From Isoperla grammatica (taxonomy: Eukaryota; Arthropoda; Insecta; Plecoptera; Perlodidae): DNA of 64,000 nt. The stretch spans positions 26,934,679-26,998,678 of the forward strand of contig OX246749.1 of assembly GCA_945910005.1 (NCBI GenBank), read 5' to 3'. Of the stretch, positions 32,183 to 42,049 are shown one piece after another. The number at the start of each line of letters is the position of its first letter. The stretch's first letter is position 1. The notes beneath the pieces were generated by a model. That model ran no database searches, was not told the DNA's origin, and saw only the letters and a program-made list of their open reading frames with translations. A program made the translations under genes and the position numbers.

Positions 32183-32520
32183 TTGGCGGCTATGGTGGAG
32201 GCGACGGCGGGAACTAGCCCTCCATTGTGCAGTCTGCAAGTTCTCGGCGCGTCGCCAGCTGCCTCGGCGTTTTATCCTAGCGTCATCACGAGGGAGCTCG
32301 TGTCGTCGACGAAGTTGTTGTTCGCGGCCTACGGGGAGAAATGCACGCGGGTTTGCTACGTGTGCGTTAGTGGTGCAAGTCCTCCCGACAAATTGACTGT
32401 CGTGAAGTGTGCGGCGGCTAGAAAAATAGCGTTCGCGCTGGGACGGTGTTTGCTTGATCACAAGGTCGGACTTTCAATGTATTTGTTAGAGCGCCTACAT
32501 TTGGCGGCTTCGGCTAATAA
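32183..32520 (+). other. CpG-rich open stretch, unrecognised
   Basis: A GC-rich segment keeps an open plus-strand frame from 32183 (MAAMVEATAGTSPPLCSLQV ... VVKCAAARKIAFALG). No domain is recognised. Base composition differs sharply from its surroundings. It could be a CpG-island exon, or the 5' part of an element bounded by the retroposons on both sides. Confidence 0.25.
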
Positions 32521-32521
32521 C

Positions 32522-32767
32522 CGTGCCCAAGGACTGCTACCTAATCGTGGTAGGCACACTGTCCCACTGAATATTTCTCCTCCCACTTAACCCTGCCCAC
32601 CCTTGTTGGACTCCCATATGACGAACCACGCGACGTACAATGGATCTGATTCGGATGTGGCTTCATTATTCATCACCGTCTTTCTCATCTTCATTATCAC
32701 CCTCTCATCGTCTCAATTAGCCATAGTTGCATAAATATGAGACGTAACGCCCCATTAATCAATCAAT
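32522..32767 (+). mobile_element. Chimeric H/D retroposon
   Basis: A short remnant of the H head (AAGGACTGCTACCTAATCG) is joined to the D-type body (ACTGTCCCACTGAATATTTC) and tail. Confidence 0.6.
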
Positions 32768-32768
32768 T

Positions 32769-33243
32769 GATGATCCCGAGAGCTATGCCGGCGGAAGCGT
32801 ATGCTTCTGGTAGGGCCACCCTAGCCGGACTGGTCGAGGAGGAGAAGTCAGACGAAGTGCAGTCCACACCCTAATCCCCTATCCCCCCCTTTCCTAATTC
32901 TAACGCTCCCTCCTACTTGCCCCTTTCCTCCAGAAAGCCCCAAATTTCATCTTCATTATCACCCACTCATCGTCTTGATTAGCCAAGTTGCAAAAATATG
33001 AGACGTTAAGCCCAAATAATTAATTAATCGTCTCAATTAGCCATAGTTGCATAAATATGAGACGTAACGCCCCATTAATCAATCAATTGATGATCCCGAG
33101 AGCTATGCCGGCGGAAGCGTATGCTTCTGGTAGGTCGACCTAGACTGGGCTAGGAGGAGAATTGAAGAAATGCGGTCCACAACCCAATCCCCTTTCGTCC
33201 CCTTTTCCCTTTAGCCATTGTTGCAAAAATATGAGACGTTAAG
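32769..33243 (+). mobile_element. Two 5'-truncated H-type retroposons in tandem
   Basis: Two copies start at GATGATCCCGAGAGCTATGC (about 32770 and 33091). Each is preceded by the same tail block (TAGCCATAGTTGCATAAATA), so a segment of about 320 bp is tandemly duplicated. The second is shorter and more diverged. Confidence 0.6.
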
Positions 33244-33621
33244 CCTGCCCAGGGACTGCCACCTTATCGTGGTGGGCAGGTTTGCGTGCTTTGTTGATCC
33301 CGAGAGCTATGCCGGCGGAAGCGTATGCTTCTGGTAGGGCCACCCAAGCCGGACTGGTCGAGGAGGAGAAGTCTGACGAATTGCAGTCCACACCCCAATC
33401 CCCTTTCCCCCCACTGTCCCATTGAATATTTCTCCTCCCACTTGGCCCTGCCCTCCCTTGCTGGACACCCGTATGACGACTCACGCGACGTACAATGGAT
33501 CTGATTCGAATGTGGCTTTTTTCTTCATTATCATCTTTCTCATCTTCATTATCACCCGCTCATCGTCTCGATTAGCAATCGTTGCATAAATATGAGAAGT
33601 TAAGCCCCATTAATCAATCAA
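33244..33621 (+). mobile_element. Chimeric H/D retroposon
   Basis: Full H head (CCTGCCCAGGGACTGCC) joined after the C-rich stretch to the D body (CACTGTCCCATTGAATATTT) and its CCCCATTAATCAATC tail. The same junction recurs at 37540 and 50371, so this is an active recombinant family. Confidence 0.7.
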
Positions 33622-33689
33622 TGAGACTTTAAGCCCCATTTATCAATCACGACTCCCGCTATATAAATGGACCCAATTCGGAAGACGTC

Positions 33690-33955
33690 ATGACCTTTTC
33701 TCCTCCCACTTGGCCCTGCCCTCCCTTGCTGGACTCTCATATGACGAGTGACGACCCACGCGACGTACAATGGATCTGATTCGGATGTGGCTTTATTCTT
33801 CATCATCATCTTTCTCATCTTCATTATCACCCGCTCATCGTCTCGATTAGCCATTGTTGCAAAAATATGAGACGGTTAGCCCCATTAATCAATCAGTCAA
33901 TCGATCAGCCATTGTTGCAAAAATATGAGACGGTTAGCCCCATTAATCAATCATA
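33690..33955 (+). mobile_element. D-type SINE 3' part, tail repeated
   Basis: D body from TTTTCTCCTCCCACTTGGCC. The final 45 bp (CATTGTTGCAAAAATATGAG, then ACGGTTAGCCCC) is present twice. Confidence 0.6.
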
Positions 33956-34321
33956 TGACCTAAGCTGTCGAGTACCTCGTCAAACACCACTAATCATCAT
34001 GATCACCATCCCAAGCTTCCCAGTTTTGCAGCTTGCTTGATCTTCAAATCACAATGATCGACCAAACCTCGAAAGTATGTTGTGCTACCCAACCCGATTT
34101 TTTCGGGCATAATTTACGGCCCCACCCGACTTCGGGAAAATTTTGTTACTCGAAATATACCCGTTCTTCGGGGACCCGCACACTATCTAAACTCTCGTGG
34201 GTAGACTACAATTTATCATCTGTTCTCTAGACAAAATTATCTAGATAATAATTTTATATTTTATCATTCATCCAGCTATAGCTTTACAAAATATTTAATA
34301 TTTATATTATCTTGTTTAGGC
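33956..34321. other. No recognised gene
   Basis: AT-rich; the inverted word CCCGATTTTTTCGGG lies at about 34092. Confidence 0.35.
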
Positions 34322-34680
34322 TACAGGTACAACAGAAAATACTCGTACCAATTGCTCTTCTTTTTTCTTTCGAAAAACCCTCAACGACACTTTAGCTCGC
34401 TTTGTGCGTTTTCTCGCCCTTACCGGATTTTTTTTCTTTTTATTTCCCATCGTGCGTGGCTCTGGCTGGAGTATTACTGACTGGACTCAGTGGACTGTCG
34501 GCTTGCAGAGGTAGATGGAGACTTTATGCAAAGTTCCTACAAAATAGTTCCCGACGAGACCATTTCCGTCGCTACCGATACAGATAGTACACTATATGAT
34601 CAGTACAAGAAAGCTAATATATCCGCACTCAAGTTTCAACCATGTCCAAGTAAAGTATACAATGAAATGTAGTAGGCCAG
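34322..34680 (+). repeat. Duplicated exon-like block, copy 1
   Basis: Bases 34322-34600 match 35676-35940 at high identity, from CTACAGGTACAACAGAAAAT to ACGAGACCATTTCCGTCGC. Within it a 3' splice-like site (CGGCTTGCAG) precedes a frame VDGDFMQSSYKIVPDETISV, which here runs to a stop at 34672. The function is unknown. Confidence 0.5.
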
Positions 34681-34767
34681 TATTAATACTACCGACATGT
34701 ATTTACTTATTCTATTTGTGTTTCATATGGACAAGTTTGATTGATTCATTGATCCTTGTACTTACGC

Positions 34768-34967
34768 CTAGGCTTTCAGCCATGGTAGGGCGTAACACGT
34801 ACCCTTGTGGTTTTCACCGTAGTCCCAGGTAAGCTCAACCCCTGCAGGAATATACTTGGAGGCTGTGAAGTAAGCCAAAGAAACTCCGTCTACTGAGAGT
34901 ACTCGTGGCAAGACGTTTGGCTGCCTACGCGCATGGTTTAGCAACCTACCGTAATACGGGCTTTCAG
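34768..34967 (-). pseudogene. PR-Set7/KMT5A-like SET domain C-terminus, copy A
   Basis: The minus-strand frame reads SPYYGRLLNHARRQPNVLPR, then VDGVSLAYFTASKYIPAGV and ELTWDYGENHKGTCYALPWLK, then stop. This matches the end of the SET domain of histone H4 lysine-20 methyltransferases: the GRLLNHS motif (here NHA), the ELxxDYG motif and a final PWLK. Only the last third of the catalytic domain is present and it joins directly to copy B in another frame. It is a duplicated fragment, or perhaps a terminal exon. Confidence 0.6.
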
Positions 34968-35085
34968 CCATGGTAGGGCATAACACGTTTCCTTGTCGTG
35001 TTCACCGTAGTCCCAGGTGAGCTCAACCCCTGCAGGAATATACTTGTAGGCTGTGAAGTAAGCCAAAGGCACTCCGTCTAGTAAG
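34947..35085 (-). pseudogene. PR-Set7/KMT5A-like SET domain C-terminus, copy B
   Basis: The frame reads LDGVPLAYFTAYKYIPAGVE, then LTWDYGEHDKETCYALPWLK, and then runs into copy A out of frame. A splice-acceptor-like TTACTTACTAG stands just upstream. About 90 bp are nearly identical to copy A, so the tandem duplication is recent. Confidence 0.6.
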
Positions 35086-35345
35086 TAATGATTTTGTGGC
35101 TATCCCATCACAATTCTCCTCAACTTCAGATCTCTAAAAGAAACGTTCCCATTTCGACCAAGCCAGTTGATCTCGAGGCACACTTCAGCAGTCAGTTACA
35201 TTTTCAGAACGCTCCAGGTAGTCTCCTTCACACTATACTACCACCCGTTCTTCCTACGTAAGTGGTCTGTACAATAAAAAAACGAATAAGTTATGTATTA
35301 TAGTATTGCACATATGGTGATAAAGTGGGTTTAACATATCGAGAT

Positions 35346-35391
35346 ATGACCTAACTGGTTGAAGCGCCCTTAAACCCAATAAATTCAAAAC
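35346..35391 (+). repeat. Short retroposon fragment (R-type, copy 4)
   Basis: Only the 3' block (ACTGGTTGAAGCGCCCTT) is present. The word ACATATCGAGATAT flanks it on both sides, a probable 14-bp target duplication. Confidence 0.6.
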
Positions 35392-35675
35392 ATATCGAGA
35401 TATAATGTACACAAGCTCTAAGATTGTAACTGATGCATTGAAACTAGACCTCCTTCTAACTCTGATATGACATTCTACCGTATTTTGTTATGAAAACATT
35501 TATTCGTTAACTATATTGTAACTTGTTAACTTCATGAACGATGTTGCCACAAATCTATGATTTTCAATTAACATCGAAGTTTGTGGATGTTCCACGTTTC
35601 AACTTGATTCGAGTTTCCAAAGATTTCGTGAGACACAACAGTGGCAGTGTCAGTTGGCATTGGCCAACATTTACT

Positions 35676-35940
35676 ACAGGTACAACAGAAAATACTCTTA
35701 CCCATTGTTCTTCTTTTTTCTTTCGAAAAACCCTCAAGGACACTTTTGCACGCTTTGTTCTTTTTCTTGTTCGTCCCGGATTTCTAACTTTTTTGTTAGC
35801 CATCGTGCGACGTGGCTCTGGCTGGAGTGTCACTGACTGACTGTCGGCTTGCAGAGGTAGATGGTGACTTTATGCAAAGTTCGTACGAAATAGTTCGCGA
35901 CAAGACCATTCCCGTCGCTACCGCCCAAGCTCAATTAGTG
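35676..35940 (+). repeat. Duplicated exon-like block, copy 2
   Basis: Here the frame VDGDFMQSSYEIVRDKTIPV, then ATAQAQL, lies between acceptor CGGCTTGCAG and donor GTGAGTTCT, giving a clean 85-bp exon (35852-35936). The acceptor is shared with copy 1, the donor is not. Confidence 0.5.
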
Positions 35941-36655
35941 AGTTCTATAAATACCTTAACAGCCAAAAGAGTGGTCAATGGGAAAAAGACGCGCCATGTT
36001 TCGTGCAAGCCCGCTGTTTGTTCACAGGTAGCTAGCCGGCTATGCATTATGCAGCCCGGGAGGCAAGTTGTACAACTCTTTTCTAGGCCCTACAAGGCTA
36101 TGGTTTTATTGACGTAACATCTACTACTGTTATTCCATGGCTACGGCTATACCACCATCAGACGCGTAATGAACAGGACTACGATCCACTATATTGCCAA
36201 TATGTGGTACTGGCTAATGAGCCTACACTAGGCCTCCTAGAACGGACAGTAAATAGACGGCATTGCGGTAAAAAATTTCTAAGCCCCTTGCTTTACATTA
36301 CCGCACTAAGTGACCACATGGGAACGTTTTGTGTACGGTACCATGGTTACGACGGAAACTCCTCCCCTAGCACGTGACTTGCAGTGCTGCTACCTGGCGG
36401 GGGTCGTTCGACTTTCGGCCATCAGTTCGAATGGCGAGAAAAACAATGTTTGTCGCGAGGTACATTTTCTCTCGGAATAAATCTCTTTTCAACCCTTAAT
36501 ATGTGTTATCGTGTTGTGAAAACTGTTTGGGGTCCTAGCTGGGTCTATGCCGGTCACCTGAGTGTCTTTTCATTTTCAATTTACGTTGTTTATTACATGT
36601 AGGACTTACATGTAGGACTCAGCTTCACGCAAAATTTTTGTCTGATAGTTTTATT
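35941..36655. other. No recognised gene
   Basis: Nothing beyond short open frames without splice context. Confidence 0.35.
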
Positions 36656-36995
36656 CAAAAATCATAGATAACCTCTAACTTTATGTTGACTTGTTCCCTA
36701 TTTTGTGCTAACAGTTCTCTTTCATCACAGCACTTCGCTCCGGCTTGCAAGATATTCCGATATGAACAGTTAACCTCTAGCATAGCGGCTGGTGATTTAG
36801 GAACATCCTCACTTATAGTTTTAGTTAAAGGAATCTTTACTTTGGCTCCGAACAGCTCTGCAATGGTATTTCCTTTTTTGTACTGTTCTCGTTGTAGTTG
36901 GGAAGGAATTCCCATACTTTTGGTTTCATCTCTTTTTGACGTAGAGACGTGATGGTTTACGAAGTATTCTACGGCAGCTTTATGTTTGCTTTACG
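36656..36995 (-). CDS. Unrecognised exon-like frame (about 110 aa)
   Basis: The minus-strand frame has host-like codon use: KHKAAVEYFVNHHVSTSKRD, later GIPSQLQREQYKKGNTIAEL and ISEDVPKSPAAMLEVNCSY, ending LEVIYDF and stop. It opens shortly after an in-frame TAA. I recognise no domain. Confidence 0.3.
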
Positions 36996-37275
36996 GTTGA
37001 TGTTTTTAAATGTCTGATCTTTCTTTGTTAGGCTAAAATGAAAACAATTATGAGTGTAGGGGTAGGAGAAAATGCGTCATCTCAAAGCCCTGTCAGACGT
37101 TCGAGAAACTCGCGCGAGGGAGTTCGAGAAATGTCCACGTTGATTGATTTACTTATCCTAACGAGTCAAGTTAAGGAGCTCCGATCAAAACTCGTTATAT
37201 TAACACGTGATCACTGACACACAAGAATTTATTATCTTCTGCTATTATAAACTAATATTATATTAGTATTTAGTG

Positions 37276-37990
37276 CCTGCCCAGGGACTGCTACCTTATC
37301 GTGGTGGGCAATTTTGAGTGCTTCGATGATTCCTGGAGCTATGCCGGTGGAAGCGTATGCTTCTGGTAGGGCCACCCTAGCCGGACTGGACAAGGAGGAG
37401 AAGTCAGACAAAATGCAGTCCACATCTTCCCCACTCCCTTTTCCACCCCTTCCCTTTCCTCCCCGCCTTCCCACTGGCCCCTTTCTTCCAAACATGCCCT
37501 ATTTCATCTTCATGTCATGTTCATATTTCACCTCTTATCCCTGCCCAGGGACTGCCACCTTATCGTGGTGGGCAGGTTTGCGTACTTTGTTGATCCCGAG
37601 AGCTATGCCGGCGGAAGCGTATGCTTCTGGTAGGGCCACCCAAGCCGGACTGGTCGAGGAGGAGAAGTCAGACGAAGTGCAGTCCACACCCCAATCCCCT
37701 TTCACCCCACTGTCCCATTGAATATTTCTCCTCCCACTTGGCCCTGCCCTCCCTTGCTGGACTCCCGTATGACGACTCACGCGACGTACAATGGATCTGA
37801 TTCGGATGTGGCTTTATTCTTCATTATCATCTTTCTCATCTTCATTATCACCCGCTCATCGTCTCGATTAGCCATCGCTGCATAAATATGAGACGTTAAG
37901 CCCCATTAATCAATCAATCATTCACCTCTTATCGTCTCGATTAACCAAGTTGCAAAAATAAGAGACGTTCAGCCCAGATATCAATCAACC
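37276..37990 (+). mobile_element. H-type retroposon split by a younger H/D chimera
   Basis: The head begins at 37276 (CCTGCCCAGGGACTGC). The copy breaks off after TTCACCTCTTATC and resumes at 37921 with the same TTCACCTCTTATC, then CGTCTCGATTAACCAAG and the tail. The intervening element therefore inserted into it. Confidence 0.75.
37540..37920 (+). mobile_element. Chimeric H/D retroposon nested in an H-type copy
   Basis: Complete from CCTGCCCAGGGACTGCC to CCCCATTAATCAATCAATC, with a 12-13-bp target duplication of the host element. Confidence 0.8.
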
Positions 37991-38025
37991 TAGTAAAAAG
38001 CCTTTTACATAATATAACATTCGGA

Positions 38026-38033
<8 letters not shown>

Positions 38034-38056
<23 letters not shown>

Positions 38057-38060
38057 TTGT
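38034..38060. repeat. Poly(T) run
   Basis: About 27 T with one break. It could be the reverse of a poly(A) tail, but no element attaches to it. Confidence 0.6.
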
Positions 38061-38175
38061 TTTTACGGAAATTGGATGTATTTATAGACTTATGACTCCG
38101 GATCCAGAAAGTCAATTCTCCCATCAAAGCCAAGTAGTAGTATAAAGTGTTTTAAGAGAGTTTTGAATAACAAAG

Positions 38176-38486
38176 ACCCGTCTCGGCCCGGGGTAGAATA
38201 GGCCCAGAGTGACTCTGCTAGTCGTAAGAGGCGACAAAAGGAGACCCTTCCCCTCCCCCCCCCCCCCCCCCCCCACTGTCCCACTGAAGATATTTCCTCC
38301 CACATGGCCCTGCCCCTCCCTTGCTGGACTCCTGTATGACGACTCACGCGACGTACAATGGATCTGATTCGGAAGTGTCTTTATTCTTCATTATCAGCTT
38401 TCTCATTCTCATTATCACCCGCTCATCGTCTCGACTAGCCATAGTTGCATAAATATGATACGTTAAGCCCCATTAATCAATCAATC
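38176..38486 (+). mobile_element. D-type SINE with full core
   Basis: Core GACCCGTCTCGGCCCGGGG, then AGAGTGACTCTGCTAGTCG and AAGAGGCGACAAAAGGAG, a C-run, the body and the CCCCATTAATC tail. The tRNA-like start is missing. Confidence 0.75.
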
Positions 38487-38499
38487 ATGATAAGCTGGT

Positions 38500-38720
38500 C
38501 ATGTTGCGTAGGGCACTAGCCACTACACACGCAAAATGATCATGCTCATCACTATCCTTTTCTGGAGTGCCAAGGTTTTTAATTCCAGTCAGAGCTTCAT
38601 CAAACTTTGACTGTAGGATAGGATTTGTAGTCGAACTTCCAGGCCCCCGTGACTTCTAACTGTTAAAGTCGTGGTCGTTGGTGGGAGAAAGCCTTTTTTT
38701 TGTCTTTGTCACACTTCTCA
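38500..38720 (-). pseudogene. MADF/BESS-type protein tail fragment
   Basis: The minus-strand frame reads RSVTKTKKRLSPTNDHDFNS, stop, KSRGPGSSTTNPILQSKFDE, then DSDEHDHFACVVASALRNM and stop. Acidic residues followed by F-x-x-x-VA-x-x-LR-x-M are typical of the C-terminus of MADF-family proteins. It runs directly on from a Ty3/gypsy integrase frame, so it is either the host exon the element landed in or a chance join. Confidence 0.4.
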
Positions 38721-40210
38721 TAAAGATTTCGTCGAGTATGTTGATCGTATTCTCCGATGTAGTACTTCTTGTTAGGGTAGCTTCATAAAATCTAGAGTAA
38801 TAATCCACTGCAACCAGGATGAATTGTCCGTTAGGCAGTGGCCCCAGATAATCGGTAGCGATATCTTGCCAGGGGTGTTCTGGCAAGACACTCCTCGTCA
38901 TTGGCTCGGGAGGGTTGTACGAGCTGACCAGCTGGCAGTCGTGACAACGTTTACAAAATAGCTCAATGTCCTTATCGATGCTTCGCCACCATACTTTCGA
39001 GCCCAGTTTCTGTTTCATAGAAACGATGCCTGGATAGCCTTGATGAGCTAATTCAAGGACCTGTGCACGAAGCTTCTTCGGAATCACCAGCCGTGGTCCA
39101 CGGAGAACTACTGGTTCGCTACTGCTGAGCTCTTCTTTTATAAGTTCATATGTCCGAAGCTCCGCAGGCCATTGGTTCGTAACAAGACATAACCTCACTT
39201 GAGTTAAATCCTCATCCTCTTCTGATGCTGCTTGGATCTCCTCTAGCCACATGGCTCGAGGTACTGCCTGTGACGCCACCCAATGAATGTATGTTTCTTG
39301 ATTCTTGTTGGGCTCAACGTTTTCCCTCGGCCTCAGAAGCCTGGATAGGGGGTCGGCTATATTCCCTTTTCCTGGTTGATACAAAACGTTGTAATTATAA
39401 CCTTAGAGGCGCAACATCCACCTCTCTACCCGGGCACAAGGTTTTGATTTGGAGCCAAAAATAAATTGTAGAGGTTTGTGGTCTGTGATGAGCGTAAATG
39501 TTCCTCCATATATATAATAGTGGAAACGCTCACACGACCATACAAGTGCAAGGGCCTCTTTTTCAATGTGGCTGAACTTACACTCTGCATCGGTCAGTGA
39601 GCGGCTAGCATATTCAATAATACGCGGTACCCCAGCTTGGTCTTGCACCAGTACTGCACCAAGGCCGTACGGGCTTGCGTCTGCTATGATACTGGTCGGG
39701 GCTCCCGGTATGTAGAATCCTAGCGTCTCAGTGTCACACAACTTCTTCTTGATTTGGTCAAATGCTTGATCCTGCTCTGCGCCCCAATTGAACGATACAT
39801 CCCTCCGGAGAAGTCTACGTAAAGGTTCCGTAGTTGTAGAGAAGTCTGGGATGAACCTTGAGCAGTAGCCGGCAATACCCAGGAAGCTCTTCACTTCTTC
39901 TTTAGATTGTGGTGTACGAAATTTCGTGACCGCCTCGATCTTGCTTTGTAGTGGTTTTGTCCCCTGTGCTGAGATTTAATGACCTAAAAAGGCAATCTTG
40001 TTTAGACCAATTTCACACTTGTTAGGGTCGACAGTCAAGTTGTTTTGCTTTAAAACATGCAGTAGTTGCCTCAGCCTTCTGTCGTGCTCAGCTCTGGTCT
40101 TTCCATAGAGTATTAGGTCGTCTATACAGATTTTAACTCCTTCGCATTCCGCAACTATAGTTTCCATTACACGCTGGAAAATCTCCGGAGCGCAATTAAC
40201 TCCGAATTAA
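38721..40210 (-). pseudogene. Ty3/gypsy pol remnant: RT end, RNase H, integrase
   Basis: One minus-strand frame runs from FGVNCAPEIFQRV through KICIDDLILYG (RT active site) and KSFLGIAGYCSRF (RT thumb). RNase H follows (IIADASPYGLGAVLVQ, then SHIEKEALALVWSCERF and TDHKPLQFIF), then the integrase zinc domain and core (PWQDIATDYLGPLPNGQF). Two in-frame stops interrupt it (after FLGH near 39977 and after MLRL near 39403). The second His of the H-x-x-H zinc motif is Tyr (HQGY). Protease, most of RT and the end of integrase are missing, and no LTR was seen nearby. Confidence 0.8.
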
Positions 40211-40388
40211 CTGCCTACTTTAGTAGGCAGACGAAAACAATTTGTTCTCAAACTAATAATGGGTGCAGAAGGGGTGGTGGCTAGGGGGGTGTTGTTGTTG
40301 CAAATGCCAACTGCTACATTTCAGAGCTGCATCCACACCTTCCTCGTCGTAGTCTCGACAGTATTAAATAAAATGTCACCCTACTTAC

Positions 40389-40484
40389 GGGCTTCCTCGG
40401 GCATGGCATAGTCGATGGCCGCCTCACGGTCATGGGCCTCCTCGAGGATTCTGTTTAGATATCCCATGTCCACAGTCTCGAGCG
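40389..40484 (-). CDS. Cassette A core exon
   Basis: Acceptor GTTTTGTTACAG precedes it; the frame reads LETVDMGYLNRILEEAHDRE, then AAIDYAMPEEA, and meets GTAAGTAGG. Length 96 bp, phase 1 at both ends if that donor is used. If read through, a stop follows two codons later (RK-stop). The peptide is acidic and of unknown function. Confidence 0.4.
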
Positions 40485-41045
40485 CTGTAACAAAACACAA
40501 AAATCGCTTAGCAAGTGCAATCAGAATGTTCTCACACGAGGGCAGGGCAATCCGCAAGGCCTCGAGATGAAAATCGGTGACAGGTCAAACTTATGTTAAT
40601 TTAAGAATGGGTGTCCGACAATAGAGATGTTAATTTACGCTATAAGCAACTGAAATGTTACATTTGAGATAGTCTCCGACAATAATTTGGAGTATAAACA
40701 ATAGTAATGTTAATTTATGCTATAAACAACTGAAATGTTACATTTGAGATAGTCTCCGACAATAATTTGGAGTATAAACAATAGTAATGTTAATTTGACA
40801 ATCCGACAATAGAAATGTTTTTTCAGGTAGAGACAACAGAATTGTTAATTTGAGATAATGTCCAACAAAAAAAATGTTAATTTAAGGTATAAACAACTGA
40901 AATGGTAATTTGTGTTATTGTCTGGTAGGGGTGAGGGCTAGGGGGGTATTGTTATTCAACTGCCAACTGCTACATTTCACAGCTACCTCCACACCTTCTT
41001 CGTCGTAGTCTCGTTAATAATAAAATAAAATATCACCGTACTTAC

Positions 41046-41165
41046 GGCCATCAACTGTCACATGCTCTGCCTGCTGGGTCGGCAGGTCTGTCGGGGCCTC
41101 CGGCAGGTCGAGCAGGCTTGGTGCCCCGTAGAGGTTGTCCACTACAAATGGCGGTGACTCGAGCG
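41046..41165 (-). CDS. Cassette B core exon
   Basis: Acceptor GTGTGGTTACAG precedes LESPPFVVDNLYGAPSLLDL, then PEAPTDLPTQQAEHVTVDG, and GTAAGTACGG. 120 bp, same phases as A. Read-through gives RKYGDILFYY and stop. Only the first codons (CTCGAG) align with cassette A. Confidence 0.4.
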
Positions 41166-41638
41166 CTGTAACCACACACAAAAATCGGTAAGCAAGTGCA
41201 ATTGGAAAGTTCTCACACGAGGGCAGGGCAATCCACAAGGCCTCTAGATGAAAATCGGCGACAGGTCAAAATTATGTTAATTCAAAAGTAGGGTGTCCGA
41301 CAATAGAAATGTTAATTTATGCTACAAACAACTGAAATGGTTCATTTGAGATAGTCTCCGACAATAATTTGGGGTATAAACAATAGTAATGTTAATTTGA
41401 CAATCAGACAATAGAAATGTTTATTTCAGGTAGAAACAACAGTAATGTTAATTTGACTTTGGGTCCAACAATAGACGTATTAATTTAAGGTATAAACAAC
41501 TGAAATATTAATTAGAGATAGTGTCCGGTAGGGGTGGGGGCTAGGGCTACACTGGCCAACTGCTACATTTCACAGCTACCTCCACACCTTCCTCGTCGTA
41601 GTCTCGATAAAAATTACATAAAATATCACTGTACTTGC

Positions 41639-41749
41639 GGGCAATTTCGTACGCGGGCTCGTCAGCCATCAACTCCGCCACCAGGTCTGCGTATGTCGGT
41701 TGTGACGGTTGTGACAAAGGTTCGTTGGCGAAATCCAATGCCAATAGAT
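41639..41749 (-). CDS. Cassette C core exon
   Basis: Acceptor CTTTACAG precedes LLALDFANEPLSQPSQPTYA, then DLVAELMADEPAYEIA. At the donor position the sequence is GCAAGT instead of GTAAGT. The frame stays open through RKYSDILCNFYRDYDEEGVE to a stop near 41547, so here the core and common block form one frame. This favours the common block being coding originally. Confidence 0.4.
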
Positions 41750-41805
41750 CTGTAAAGTCTAGAATAAAGGCGAACGATTAGTCTAGGCCGTAAAGGGTTA
41801 ACATT

Positions 41806-42030
41806 TTAGTCCACATCATGACAAAGTCTTGCCGGGGGCGTCCAAAAAACCGACGCCGTTTTCCGCGACGCCACCGACGCCATCCGTAACTCGGCGATCG
41901 TTGGGCCGATCAGCGTCGTTTTCTCACTTATACACTCGTTATCATCATTTAAGTGCACCGTATAAATTTCGTGTTCGTTAGACGAACGGTTCGCGAACAC
42001 AAATAATTTAACTTGGACGTCGTTGGCGTC
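41806..42030 (-). CDS. Small unrecognised ORF upstream of the cassettes
   Basis: The minus-strand frame reads NDVQVKLFVFANRSSNEHEI, then YTVHLNDDNECISEKTTLIG and MASVASRKTASVFWTPPARL, then stop. It lies upstream of the cassettes on the same strand, so it might be a leading exon, but no good donor is visible. Confidence 0.25.
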   Translation of the reverse strand, partial: DANDVQVKLFVFANRSSNEHEIYTVHLNDDNECISEKTTLIGPTIAELRMASVASRKTASVFWTPPARLCHDVD

Positions 42031-42049
42031 GCGACGCCGCCGATTCTAC

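Larger units (their letters stand above)
40262..41760 (-). repeat. Three-copy locus of about 600-650 bp cassettes with dissimilar exon-like cores
   Basis: Each cassette has, on the minus strand, a 3' splice site, an open core of about 95-120 bp, a common block around CGACGAGGAAGGTGTGGA, and a long AT-rich spacer made of imperfect GTTAATTT-containing repeats. The flanks of cassettes A and B look about 90% identical by eye while their cores cannot be aligned. The locus starts about 50 bp from the gypsy remnant. Confidence 0.65.
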
